Assembly: GCA_964244295.1 (NCBI GenBank)
Contig: CAXTIG010000039.1
Location: forward strand, 9,633-73,632
DNA: 64,000 nt
Reading direction: 5' to 3'
From: JAJAZB01 sp964244295
Lineage (GTDB): Bacteria; Bacteroidota; Bacteroidia; Cytophagales; Spirosomataceae
The notes below the pieces were generated by a model that had not been told where the DNA came from, searched no databases, and saw only the letters and a list, made by a program, of their open reading frames with translations. Below, piece by piece: positions 33,278 to 41,153 of this stretch; the stretch's first letter is position 1, and each line of letters opens with the position of its first letter. A program made the translations under genes and the position numbers.

Positions 33278-33838
33278 ATGAAGAAGCAGAACCGAGTTTT
33301 GTGGGCCGTATTGCTGGCCGCCGCCGTGACCGTTACGGCCTGTAAGAAAGACGACGAACAAGTCCCCGAAGAAAACGAACTCATCACCACCGTGACGCTG
33401 ACGTTCACCGAAGCGGGCACGACTAACGTCCGCACCGTCACCTATAAAGACTCGGATGGCGACGGCGGCGCGGCCCCGATGATTGGAAAGTTGTCACTCG
33501 CCCCCAATAAAACCTACAACCTGACGGTGCAGATTCTGGACGAGACGAAAACTCCGGTCGACAATGTGACGGAAGAAATTACGGAGGAGAAAGACGAGCA
33601 CCTATTCGTGTACACGCCAACACCCGCTACCCTGTTGACGGTCACGATTACCGATAAAGATTCGCGTAATTTCCCTGTTGGTTTAACCGGCACGGCAGTG
33701 ACCGGAGCCGCCGGAACGGGCAAGTTGCAAGTCGTGCTGCGGCACCAGCCACCCGTGGGCGGGAACCCCGTGAAAAACGGTACCGCTGGCCCCGGCAGCA
33801 GCGACTTCGATGGCACTTTTGATGTGGAAATCAAGTAG
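33278..33838 (+). CDS. Small lipoprotein divergent from cobW (probable metal-limitation protein)
   Basis: 186 residues from the ATG at 33278. Lipoprotein signal LLAAAVTVTACKKDDEQ (Cys about 22). The mature part is Thr- and Asp-rich with beta-type repeats (ITTVTLTFTEAGTTNVRTVT, DSDGDGG, KTYNLTVQILDETKTPVDNV). It resembles small Bacteroidota lipoproteins found beside TonB receptors and named for a type 1 periplasmic-binding fold; that name is from memory and the function is unproven. Sharing a mirrored promoter with a zinc-type GTPase suggests a role under zinc limitation, possibly capturing metal at the outer membrane. Confidence 0.7.
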   Translation: MKKQNRVLWAVLLAAAVTVTACKKDDEQVPEENELITTVTLTFTEAGTTNVRTVTYKDSDGDGGAAPMIGKLSLAPNKTYNLTVQILDETKTPVDNVTEEITEEKDEHLFVYTPTPATLLTVTITDKDSRNFPVGLTGTAVTGAAGTGKLQVVLRHQPPVGGNPVKNGTAGPGSSDFDGTFDVEIK

Positions 33839-33861
33839 CAAGGTAGCGCAAGCTGCCCGGA

Positions 33862-33894
33862 AACGGCGGTACCTCTGGTGCCGCCGTTTTTTTA
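33862..33894 (+). terminator. Intrinsic terminator after the lipoprotein gene
   Basis: AACGGCGG...CCGCCGTTTTTTT: GC stem with a small loop and a T run, 24 bases beyond the stop codon. Confidence 0.8.
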
Positions 33895-33988
33895 TTTAGT
33901 CTTCCCTGTCATTCTGATTTCGCAAAGGCTGAAAGCGGAGGAATAAACCAGATTGCGCTATTTTGCCGGTCAAAAAACAGCAGCCTCC

Positions 33989-34507
33989 ATGCCCATCCCC
34001 CTCAAAAAACACCTCCAGGAACTTACCAAAGACGAACTGGTCGAGGAAGTGGTGAAACTGTCCAAAAAATTCAAGGACGTAAAATCCTGGTACGAAATGG
34101 AACTCGGCGACAGCCGCCAGCAAACCGCGCTGCTCGACGAGGTGAAGGCTAAAATCAAAAAGCAGTACTTCCCCAGCCGGGGCTACGGCTCGCCGAAAGC
34201 CGCCGTGGTGCGCAAGCTGATGCTGGATTTCAAGAAAATCTCCGTCTTCCCCTACGACCTGGCCGACCTGCTGCTCTACCGCGTGGAACAGGCCGTGGCC
34301 TTCACCGCCGCCTACGGCGACATCGACGAGCGTTTTTACATCGCCACCGAAACGGCCTACGAAGATGCCCTAAAACTGATGAAAGCCCACGGCTACGAAG
34401 CCCAGTTCCGCGACCGTTGCGACGAAATTCTCCGCGCTACCCGGCACATGGGCTGGGGATTTTACGATACGCTGAAGGAGGTGACGGGGGAGTATTTGGG
34501 GGAGTGA
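33989..34507 (+). CDS. DUF6155-like hypothetical protein
   Basis: 172 residues from the ATG at 33989, preferred to 33953 because MPIPLKKHLQELTKDELVEE is the usual opening of this group. The protein is soluble and mostly helical: KKFKDVKSWYEMEL, KAKIKKQYFPSRGYGSPKAA, LDFKKISVFPYDLADLLLYR, then helices to GEYLGE. I recall similar Bacteroidota proteins under DUF6155; no function is known. It is a single gene between a terminator and the toxin-antitoxin pair. TATTTTGCC upstream (about 33958) may be part of its promoter. Confidence 0.7.
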   Translation: MPIPLKKHLQELTKDELVEEVVKLSKKFKDVKSWYEMELGDSRQQTALLDEVKAKIKKQYFPSRGYGSPKAAVVRKLMLDFKKISVFPYDLADLLLYRVEQAVAFTAAYGDIDERFYIATETAYEDALKLMKAHGYEAQFRDRCDEILRATRHMGWGFYDTLKEVTGEYLGE

Positions 34508-34560
34508 AGCAGCAGGATTTACTCAGTGCATTGCCCCTACCCGACTGACAATCTTTTGGA

Positions 34561-34568
34561 TATATTTG
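34561..34568 (+). promoter_or_regulatory. Putative -7 element of the PIN toxin-antitoxin operon
   Basis: TATATTTG matches TAnnTTTG and lies 14 bases before the antitoxin ATG at 34583. The best -33 TTG (34531) is 27 bases away, longer than usual. Confidence 0.35.
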
Positions 34569-34582
34569 AAAAAAAGAAACGT

Positions 34583-34804
34583 ATGGCACCCAAACCAGTA
34601 AACCGCCCCCGACCGAAGGCCGAAATGCGCGGCAGGATTGACGCCCGCAAAAAAGAACTGGCCCAATTGATTGCCGACAAGGCCGGCTTCAACCTCAGCG
34701 ATTTGCTGGATTCCTACGTAGGGGCGATTATCCAACAAAACGCTGATTTGCTTACGCCTGCTGAAAAAGCGCAGTTCGACGAGTTTTTCCCGGCGGTGAA
34801 ATGA
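34583..34804 (+). CDS. Probable antitoxin of a PIN toxin-antitoxin pair
   Basis: 73 residues from the ATG at 34583; the frame is open upstream but the segment before it carries no family feature. A basic N-terminus (PKPVNRPRPKAEMRGRIDAR) is followed by a helical part (KELAQLIADKAGFNLSDLLD, PAEKAQFDEFF). The stop overlaps the toxin start by four bases (ATGA), the usual arrangement for an antitoxin. No DNA-binding fold is obvious, so assignment rests on size and position. Confidence 0.65.
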   Translation: MAPKPVNRPRPKAEMRGRIDARKKELAQLIADKAGFNLSDLLDSYVGAIIQQNADLLTPAEKAQFDEFFPAVK

Positions 34805-35271
34805 CCCGGCTCCAACCTACGCCGCGACGAGTTTTTGTGGATACCAACGTGCTCATCAATGATTTTTTCTGTCGGGGAAAACAGCAGGCAGTAACCAAAC
34901 CCCGCCCCGCCGAAAAAGCGGCCACTTCTGCGGTAGCTTATCTGAGGAGCCTGACGGGAATGCGATTGTACGTCGCGAGTTTTTCACTGGTGCAGGTTAT
35001 CTCGACGCTGAGCCGGGCCAGGCAGACGGACGCGACCATTCGGGAAGAATTGTACCGCATCCTATCGCATTTTGAGTTGGTCAACCTGAGCGAAGCCGAC
35101 ATTGCCGCCGCGCTCGCCCTCCAGGGTCGCGACCTCGAAGACGTACTTCAATACGCCATTTGCCGGAAAGCAAAATGTGCCTTGCTCCTGACCGATAACG
35201 TGAAAGACTTTAGAGAGTTCGCCGAAGTTCGTTCCGTGGCACCGGACAAGATTCGGACGGTGCTTTTTTGA
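34801..35271 (+). CDS. PIN-domain toxin (VapC-like ribonuclease)
   Basis: 156 residues. The PIN nuclease acidic residues are visible: RVFVDTNVLINDFF (D about 14), the middle acid in LSEADIAAALALQGRDLEDV (about 110-117), and LLLTDNVKDFREF (D about 136). LQYAICRKAKC is the typical central helix. VapC-type toxins cleave tRNA or rRNA; the target here is unknown. Translation is coupled to the small gene upstream by a four-base overlap. Confidence 0.82.
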   Translation: MTRLQPTPRRVFVDTNVLINDFFCRGKQQAVTKPRPAEKAATSAVAYLRSLTGMRLYVASFSLVQVISTLSRARQTDATIREELYRILSHFELVNLSEADIAAALALQGRDLEDVLQYAICRKAKCALLLTDNVKDFREFAEVRSVAPDKIRTVLF

Positions 35272-35328
35272 GGAGTGGCGCCTTGCCCTGTGATACGAGT
35301 TGCAAAATTGTAAGCGCAGCACAGTGCA

Positions 35329-36339
35329 TTAAGATAGTAAACGATTTATTTTTGACCCCTCGACCTTTTGTTCGAGCATTTTTCCATTTTTCAAGTCAAA
35401 TAGATCTTTAGTATCAATAAATAGAACTGAGAGAGGCGTTAGTAATTTTTTACGATCTAAAAAAGTCGAGTTTGATATTTGGTGATTTCGTGTTAGAAAT
35501 GTACTTGTCGCAACACTCACGCTCGTTTCAAGTACTACTTTGGAGTCTTTAAAAAGATTGAATCCATATCCAGACTTAATTATCTGATAATTTGTCAGAA
35601 TAGTTCGATCATGGACTTTCTCTTTGATTAAATACAATTCAATTGAATATGTAAACATTTCATGCAAATACTCAGTTAATTTTTCATATCTAAACTTTAT
35701 ATCTGGCAAATCTTCTGAAATTATAGTCAAATGAAATGAGTTTTTGTTTAGCTTTTGAGGTAAAATGGTTTTTAGAATTTCGTAAAGATTTTCATTTAAT
35801 TTATCCTTGTCTTTCAAGAAATGGTTATCAACGAGAACGGCGCAATTACAGGGCAAAGTAAGCTGTTGTAAGAAAGACCAAGTTGAGTTTCCTCCTTTAA
35901 ATACTGGATGGGAGTAAAAATTAAATAGTCGACTAACATCCTCTATTTTTTCACTACTGAAACATAGATAACCATAGTCCTCTTCAATCCTCTTGCACTC
36001 TTTTTGAGACAAATCTAACAAAAAGAATGCTTCTGGCTGCGATAAGTTCTGGAAAAACCCTTCCTCATCGTCAGCAATATCCATGAAAATTTCTGGGCTT
36101 GAATTAATTTTATCATTTTTAATGATTTTTTTCATCAGCGGATTCTCCTGGAATAACTCTTTTAATTCGTCATCCGAAAAATCTCGATCAATTATTACCT
36201 CACTGTGCTTAAGAAGTAATACGTACAAATCATACGACGAGGTTTCAAGCAAATTGTTACCATCGAAATTCAATGGCACTTGAACTTCATCGCATAGCTT
36301 TTGAAGGTATTCCCACTTACAGTAAACTTCAAACTTCAT
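35329..36339 (-). CDS. Unknown partner of the AAA ATPase (candidate defence effector)
   Basis: 336 residues, not recognised. It has no signal peptide or membrane helix and is rich in Lys, Phe and Asn, with much lower GC than the rest of the window. An alternating beta/alpha pattern is seen in the second half: CAVLVDNHFLKD (about 166-176), SFHLTIISEDLPD (201-213), IELYLIKEKVHDRTILTNY (233-251) and GYGFNLFK (257-264). The H243-D-R-x-I-x-T-N-Y segment recalls catalytic or nucleotide-binding loops of several effector families, but no assignment is made. Its ATG lies one base after the ATPase stop codon, so the two are cotranscribed and probably interact. Confidence 0.7.
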   Translation of the reverse strand: MKFEVYCKWEYLQKLCDEVQVPLNFDGNNLLETSSYDLYVLLLKHSEVIIDRDFSDDELKELFQENPLMKKIIKNDKINSSPEIFMDIADDEEGFFQNLSQPEAFFLLDLSQKECKRIEEDYGYLCFSSEKIEDVSRLFNFYSHPVFKGGNSTWSFLQQLTLPCNCAVLVDNHFLKDKDKLNENLYEILKTILPQKLNKNSFHLTIISEDLPDIKFRYEKLTEYLHEMFTYSIELYLIKEKVHDRTILTNYQIIKSGYGFNLFKDSKVVLETSVSVATSTFLTRNHQISNSTFLDRKKLLTPLSVLFIDTKDLFDLKNGKMLEQKVEGSKINRLLS

Positions 36340-36340
36340 A

Positions 36341-37966
36341 TTAATTTCTTTGTGATTTACGAAGTTGAAAAAGTTGAATAGCTAAATTATCTGCTTCGTC
36401 GAAAAAGCCACTTCCGAAGTCATCGGATAAACTCCCATCCGATTCTATGGTAATTTTACTCACTTGTTTAGCGCCTTTCGCTCGTTTTTCGGGGTCAGGA
36501 TCATCAAGGTAATAAATCACCACATCCTCCGGCTTCATCTCCCCCTTCGCCACAAGGTACTGAAACTTGCGAATCATGTATTCGCTGTGAGTTTCGATGA
36601 TGAATTGATGCCCAAACTGTTTTTGTGCGTCAATAAATAAATCGGCTACCATACTCTGAAATTTGGGATGCAAATTAGATTCAGGCTCTTCAACTATCAA
36701 TAATTTATTATCCTCTGCAACAATGATTTGCAATAGCAAGGCGGTCAATTGTGAAATTCCGAATCCAATATCGGTAAGAGAACGTCCTCCAATCAAAATA
36801 AAGTTAACGTTCAATTTTTCGTTTCTCTCTACGGTAATTGGTTCAAGTGAAAACTCTGCTTCCCAAGCACGAAGAAATATTTTTTCTTTTTCTCCAATCC
36901 CCTTAGTAATAATTTTTTTCACAATTATTCCTAACGTACTGTCGTCGTTAGGCTGATAGGCTCTCATTGAAAGACCCTTTATTGATGGAAAATATTCCAG
37001 TTTTTTAATTACGTGAAATGATTCCTGAAGAGTATTCTCATACTTTTTATTATACAGGCTTTGGTCTGCAAAACTAGAGGGTATTTCTGGGAGTTCCTCA
37101 TCATCATTTGTTTCTGGGTATCCATTAGTGCCATATATTTTATTTCCATACTCAATTTTGAAAATAATCTGAAAAACAAAATTACACATATCGCTTAATA
37201 GTTGTTCATCTACGTCTTCAGTATTGTAGTTTGCCTTAAATAGCAAAAACAAAAGACTATAAACTGAATCGTCTGATTCTGGATCAGAAAAAACAGAAAT
37301 CGTTTCATTCATTACATGAAAATGATAATCGTTGTCAAGCCATTCTCCATCCTCACTTTGGAGGCCATAGGAATATTCTATTTCATTTTTTGACCAATGA
37401 TTTGATTCAGTGAATTCTAAAAATTTATTGAATACGTCAAGCAGATTTTCTTTTCTATTGAAAAAATGAATATTGCTACCTGCTCTCTTAATTATAGTCG
37501 TATTTTTTTTAAATAAATTTAAAAACGTGTCAAAGTTGAAGTACACTTTATTTTTCTTTACGGAAAGTAAAGGTTGTTGTCTTTTGTAAAAAATACATAA
37601 TTCTGGAATCTTGTTTGTGGTATTTGATTTAATAATAAAATTGTAATGTACTAGTAGTCTTTCGGAAAGAATTGAATTAAAAGGCAGAGTAATTGCGATA
37701 TTGGCTTTGCCTAATGAGGAATTAATAGAGTTTATACCGCTGCTTAAATTATGCTGTGTACCCTCAAAATTCAGAGAAGGAGTGTGTAAATTGAGTGAAG
37801 AAATAATTTCATAATTATCCTTCAACAACAACAACGCCTTCAAAATCGAACTCTTCCCCGAGCTATTCGGTCCCGTCAGAATCGTGATCGGCGCGAAGTC
37901 AAACCACTGGTAATCAGCAAAAACACGAAAATTTTCGAGTCCGAGGCCGCGTAGGTGAGGTTGCAT
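36341..37966 (-). CDS. AAA family ATPase with DUF3696-like C-terminus (OLD/RecF-related)
   Basis: 541 residues from the ATG at 37966 (a start at 37987 adds seven residues). Walker A ITILTGPNSSGKSSILKALL (about 27-45); after a long AT-rich middle come the signature region GGRSLTDIGFGISQLTALLL and Walker B KLLIVEEPESNLHPKFQSMV. The end, DVVIYYLDDPDPEKRAKGAK then QVSKITIESDGSLSDDFGSG, is the DUF3696-type tail of OLD-like ATPases that act with effectors in phage defence. The partner gene follows after one base. Base composition is mosaic: ends host-like, middle about one third GC. Confidence 0.85.
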   Translation of the reverse strand: MQPHLRGLGLENFRVFADYQWFDFAPITILTGPNSSGKSSILKALLLLKDNYEIISSLNLHTPSLNFEGTQHNLSSGINSINSSLGKANIAITLPFNSILSERLLVHYNFIIKSNTTNKIPELCIFYKRQQPLLSVKKNKVYFNFDTFLNLFKKNTTIIKRAGSNIHFFNRKENLLDVFNKFLEFTESNHWSKNEIEYSYGLQSEDGEWLDNDYHFHVMNETISVFSDPESDDSVYSLLFLLFKANYNTEDVDEQLLSDMCNFVFQIIFKIEYGNKIYGTNGYPETNDDEELPEIPSSFADQSLYNKKYENTLQESFHVIKKLEYFPSIKGLSMRAYQPNDDSTLGIIVKKIITKGIGEKEKIFLRAWEAEFSLEPITVERNEKLNVNFILIGGRSLTDIGFGISQLTALLLQIIVAEDNKLLIVEEPESNLHPKFQSMVADLFIDAQKQFGHQFIIETHSEYMIRKFQYLVAKGEMKPEDVVIYYLDDPDPEKRAKGAKQVSKITIESDGSLSDDFGSGFFDEADNLAIQLFQLRKSQRN

Positions 37967-38035
37967 GGGGAAGAGGTTGAAAGTCAAAAGTAACGAAAGG
38001 ATGTAAACGATGCTACTGCCAGCCCGCCGCCCAAC

Positions 38036-39388
38036 TCAGGGCAGTGTTCCGCGCCCGCTCACGGCGGTGTACAGGTAGCGGTGGGCGTCGGCGCGGTGGT
38101 AAGGGTGAATGAGCACCTCGTCCCATTCGCCGCCCTGGGCTTTGTAGCCCGTGAGGCCGTAGGCCCAGCGCAGGCGGAAGGCCCCCAGGTAGGCATCGTC
38201 GCTGCGGCGCTTCGAGTCGCGGTAGGTGGAGTTGTGTTTCATCCGGTCCGCCACGAGCAGCTTGCGCAGTTCCCGGTCCACCTCGCCGTGCTCCGATTCC
38301 AGCGCGTCGAGCAAAACCTTGCCGCGCCGCAGGAAGGGTTCGCCGTCGGGGTCGGTAAATTCCAGTTCGGCCTCGGCGAAGCGCAGCCCGCACTGGTTTT
38401 CGGTGCGGTCGCTCACCGCCCGCACCACCGCCGTTTCGCCCTTCACCAGCATTCCGCCCTCGCGCAGCAGGTAACTTTCGTCGAGTACCACCAAGTCGCC
38501 CCGGCTCAGCAGGCTCCCGGCCAGTCCGAGGCCTTCGCGCACGGCGACGTTCCAGGTTTGCACCGTCTTGTTGGTGCTGCCAATCATGGTGATGGCTTCG
38601 GGGCGGGCCGCGTCGAAGCGGTCGAGGTAGTACCGCAGGGCCTCGCGGTACGAACCGAGCCGGGGCGGGGTGAGGCCCGCGAGGGAATGCCCCCCGTCGA
38701 GCCGGGCGCGGATTTGGTCGGCCAACCGTAGCACGGGCGAGTCGGCCCCCTGGCGCATCACCTGCCGGAGGTGGTCGGTCTGCACGGCGAGGCGGTGGGC
38801 CTTCCGCAGGTACTCCGCCTCCAGCGCGGGCGAAAACTCGCGCCCGGCGCAGCTCTCCGCCACGGGCGGCAACTGGTAGGCATCGCCCACAAAAATCACC
38901 TTGCTGGCGGGGTTGCCCTGCCGGAGGTAGTCAAGCAGGTCGTAGAGCAGAGAATTGGCCGCGTTGAAATCGCCGTCGGTTTGGCGGAGGTCGCTCAGCA
39001 TCGAGGCCTCGTCCACCACGAACACCTTGCGGGCGGTACCCGGATTGGCCCGCCGCCGCAGGTGGATGCGGCCTTGGGCATCTTCCTCCGGGGTGTAAAT
39101 GAGGTGGTGAATCGTGCTGGCGGGCACCCCGGTTTTCTGGCCCAGCACCTTCGCCGCCCGCCCCGTCGGGGCCAGCAGGTAGCAGGGCGTGTCCCGCTCG
39201 GCCAGGAAATCGACCACCGCCTTGAGCATCGACGTTTTGCCCGACCCGGCGCAACCCCGCAGAATGAAGCAGTCGTCGGTACAATCCTCGTCCAGAAAGG
39301 CTTCCAGGCCGTACAGCGCACGGGCCTGGTCGCGGGTGGCGGTGAAGGGCAGCAGGTCGAAAATCGAAGCGGTCGTCGTAGTGGTCAT
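38036..39388 (-). CDS. RecD-like superfamily 1 DNA helicase, C-terminus altered by a frameshift
   Basis: 450 residues from the ATG at 39388. Motifs: ILRGCAGSGKTSMLKAVVDF (Walker A, about 45), LLAPTGRAAKVL (Ia), VFVVDEASML (II), VIFVGDAYQLPPV (III), and YGLTGYKAQGGEWDEVLIHP (UvrD_C_2, near 415). The family normally ends LYTAV-S/T-RA; here the frame gives YTAVSGRGTLP and stops. Adding one base near 38057 restores YTAVSRARNTALSWAAGWQ ending at 38013. So a single-base deletion, real or a sequencing error, replaces the last 14 or so residues. Role: probable ATP-driven 5'-3' unwinding. Confidence 0.85.
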   Translation of the reverse strand: MTTTTTASIFDLLPFTATRDQARALYGLEAFLDEDCTDDCFILRGCAGSGKTSMLKAVVDFLAERDTPCYLLAPTGRAAKVLGQKTGVPASTIHHLIYTPEEDAQGRIHLRRRANPGTARKVFVVDEASMLSDLRQTDGDFNAANSLLYDLLDYLRQGNPASKVIFVGDAYQLPPVAESCAGREFSPALEAEYLRKAHRLAVQTDHLRQVMRQGADSPVLRLADQIRARLDGGHSLAGLTPPRLGSYREALRYYLDRFDAARPEAITMIGSTNKTVQTWNVAVREGLGLAGSLLSRGDLVVLDESYLLREGGMLVKGETAVVRAVSDRTENQCGLRFAEAELEFTDPDGEPFLRRGKVLLDALESEHGEVDRELRKLLVADRMKHNSTYRDSKRRSDDAYLGAFRLRWAYGLTGYKAQGGEWDEVLIHPYHRADAHRYLYTAVSGRGTLP

Positions 39389-39550
39389 GGCAGAAAACTT
39401 TTTAGGGTCCGTGTGGCGCTTTATCAACTCAATCTGGAAAAGGTGAGTCGGGCGGCGTTGCACTTTCTGCCACAAACCTGAGGGGGTCAACTACGTAGTT
39501 TTTGCAGTTGAAGAGGTTATTTTGTGAAAAATTTCAGGAATTTTTGTGGT

Positions 39551-39700
39551 GGCCGTCACCCTGAGCGGAACGGTCCGCCGCTGCGGTCGAAGGGTGGTGC
39601 GGTGGGTACCGGAGTAGGCCTTCGCGCGCACCATTCAACCGTGCGGTAGTCCAGCGCTGGCCCACCGCACCACCCTTCGACTCCGCTCAGGGTGACGGCC
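39551..39700. repeat. Palindromic repeat, GAGTCGAAG family, copy 4
   Basis: Right arm (39661-39700) contains CCACCCTTCGACTCCGCTCA. The left arm (39551-39607) matches inverted but carries an extra ACGGTCCGCCGCTGC within the core. Located in the divergent gap between the helicase and the WYL gene, 18 bases before the WYL start. Confidence 0.85.
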
Positions 39701-39718
39701 CATAGAAACAAAATCTCC

Positions 39719-40699
39719 ATGCCCAAAACCACCGGAGCCGTCGGCCAGAAGCGCCTCAGCCGGGTGCTGCGAATGCACCGCCTGCTTCGCACGGGACAAG
39801 CCTTTACGGGCGAACAACTGGCGGAAGCCTGCCGGGAAATCGACCGGGACGTAACCACCCGCACCGTGGCCGACGACCTCAAATTTTTGCGCGAGGTGCT
39901 CCAGGCTCCCCTGCCCGAACGGGCCAACAAGTGGAACAACTACCGCTACGAGCGCAGTTTCTCCATTTTCGAGGGCCTCGACGATTCCTTCGCCGGAACG
40001 CTCGGCGAGGTGCTGGCGCTGGTGCGGCAACTGGCCCGCAACCCGCAGTTTGCCGGATTGGAAGACCTCCTGCTGCGCCTCGAACAACGCGCCGATGCCC
40101 TGACCCAGCACGAACGCAACTCGGTGCTGCACTTCGAGCAGACCGAGTTGCGCGGCCAGGAACACCTCATTCCGCTGTACCAGCACCTCGTCAGCGGGCA
40201 AACCCTCACGCTCACCTACCAGCCCTACGACCGGCCCGTGGAAACGCACCTCGTCCGCCCCGCCCTGCTGAAAGAATTCAACGGTCGCTGGTTTTTGTTT
40301 GCCTGGGAAAAAGGCGGTTTCCGCCAAAAACCCTTCCCGCTCGACCGCATCGCCGGGTTTATCCCCTCGCCCGAAGCCATCCCGATAGCCGGTCTGGATT
40401 TGACCGGGCACTTCGCCCCACTCGTCGGCGTGACCGACCGCGATGCCGAGCCGGTGCTGGTGCAACTGCGCTTTTCGGCCAGCCGGGGCCATTACGTCCA
40501 AACCAAAAAACTCCACGCTTCCCAGCAAACCGAGCGCCTACCCGATGACCGTTGGAACGTCACGCTGCGGGTAAAACTCAACCTGGAACTGGAAGCAAAA
40601 CTCCTGGAATTTGGCCCGGACGTGGAGGTGATGGAACCGCTGGACTTGCGGGAGCGGGTTACGGAATGCTTACGGGTAGCGTTGGGGCAGTATTCGTGA
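39719..40699 (+). CDS. WYL-domain transcriptional regulator
   Basis: 326 residues from the ATG at 39719 (MPKTTGAVGQKRLSRVLRMH); an earlier ATG at 39692 falls within the palindromic repeat region. N-terminal winged helix about 8-85 (FTGEQLAEACREIDRDVTTR, TVADDLKFLREV). WYL domain about 150-230: SGQTLTLTYQPYDRP, RPALLKEFNGRWFLFAWEKG and FPLDRIAGFIP. A WCX-like C-terminus follows (about 245-320). Such regulators sense nucleic acid or nucleotide ligands and often control DNA repair or defence genes. It is divergent from the RecD-like helicase and near the AAA pair; targets unknown. Confidence 0.88.
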   Translation: MPKTTGAVGQKRLSRVLRMHRLLRTGQAFTGEQLAEACREIDRDVTTRTVADDLKFLREVLQAPLPERANKWNNYRYERSFSIFEGLDDSFAGTLGEVLALVRQLARNPQFAGLEDLLLRLEQRADALTQHERNSVLHFEQTELRGQEHLIPLYQHLVSGQTLTLTYQPYDRPVETHLVRPALLKEFNGRWFLFAWEKGGFRQKPFPLDRIAGFIPSPEAIPIAGLDLTGHFAPLVGVTDRDAEPVLVQLRFSASRGHYVQTKKLHASQQTERLPDDRWNVTLRVKLNLELEAKLLEFGPDVEVMEPLDLRERVTECLRVALGQYS

Positions 40700-40705
40700 A
40701 AGGCC

Positions 40706-40744
40706 AAAAAAAAGTCCTACCGCATTTGCGGTGGGACTTTTTTT
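40706..40744. terminator. Bidirectional terminator between the WYL gene and tRNA-Leu
   Basis: AGTCCTACCGC-ATTT-GCGGTGGGACT with A-run before and T-run after. It can stop transcription from both sides. Confidence 0.85.
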
Positions 40745-40746
40745 CG

Positions 40747-40831
40747 TACCCGGGACGGGACTCGAACCCGTACAGGCCTTACGGCCCAAAGGATTTTAAG
40801 TCCTTCGTGTCTACCATTCCACCACCCGGGC
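40747..40831 (-). tRNA. tRNA-Leu (anticodon UAA)
   Basis: 85 bases on the minus strand. The acceptor stem GCCCGGG pairs with CCCGGGT (terminal G-U) and the discriminator is A. Anticodon stem AAGGA/TCCTT holds loop CTTAAAA, anticodon TAA. The long variable arm GGGCC-GTAA-GGCC is class II, as expected for leucine. T-arm ACGGGTTCGAGTCCCGT. CCA is not encoded. Confidence 0.93.
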
Positions 40832-40845
40832 GGGCGCTTTCATTA

Positions 40846-40946
40846 TGTCATTCCGAGGAACGAGGAATCTCGTTGGGGTACCGGGCACTTGGTTAGTAGC
40901 AAGCGGGAAGGCAGGCCAACAAGATTCCTCGTTCCTCGGAATGACA
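40846..40946. repeat. Palindromic repeat, ATCTCGTTG family, copy 2
   Basis: 31-bp arms (40846-40876, 40916-40946) with one mismatch; words CATTCCGAGGAACGAGG and AATCTCGTTGG. It lies between the two tRNA genes. Confidence 0.9.
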
Positions 40947-40967
40947 AAAAACAAATGCTTTCCCAAC

Positions 40968-40999
40968 AAAAAAAGCTCCGAGCGTTTCGGAGCTTTTTC
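40968..40999 (-). terminator. Terminator after tRNA-Gly
   Basis: AGCTCCGAAACGCTCGGAGCT stem followed by T residues on the minus strand, starting directly after the tRNA 3' end. Confidence 0.85.
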
Positions 41000-41000
41000 G

Positions 41001-41073
41001 AGCGAAAGACGGGGTTCGAACCCGCGACCTCGACCTTGGCAAGGTCGCGCTCTACCAGCTGAGCTACTTTCGC
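41001..41073 (-). tRNA. tRNA-Gly (anticodon GCC)
   Basis: 73 bases on the minus strand. Acceptor GCGAAAG/CTTTCGC with discriminator T, as in glycine tRNAs. D-arm GCTCAGCTGGTAGAGC; anticodon stem CGACC/GGTCG around TTGCCAA, anticodon GCC; T-arm GCGGGTTCGAACCCCGT. CCA is not encoded. Confidence 0.95.
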
Positions 41074-41153
41074 GTTTGGCCCATTCGTTTCCGTTTGGGT
41101 TGGCAAAGGTAACGGCCTGGGGCGTCGTTTGTCAAGGTCTATCCGAAAAATTT

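Noticed and set aside
35329..36339. Assignment of the ATPase partner to DUF4435 or an HNH nuclease
   Set aside because: Neither the Toprim acids nor an HNH pattern can be found, so no such label was given.
40747..41073. tRNA-associated integrated element boundary
   Set aside because: No integrase, no direct repeat of the tRNA 3' ends and normal GC on both sides.
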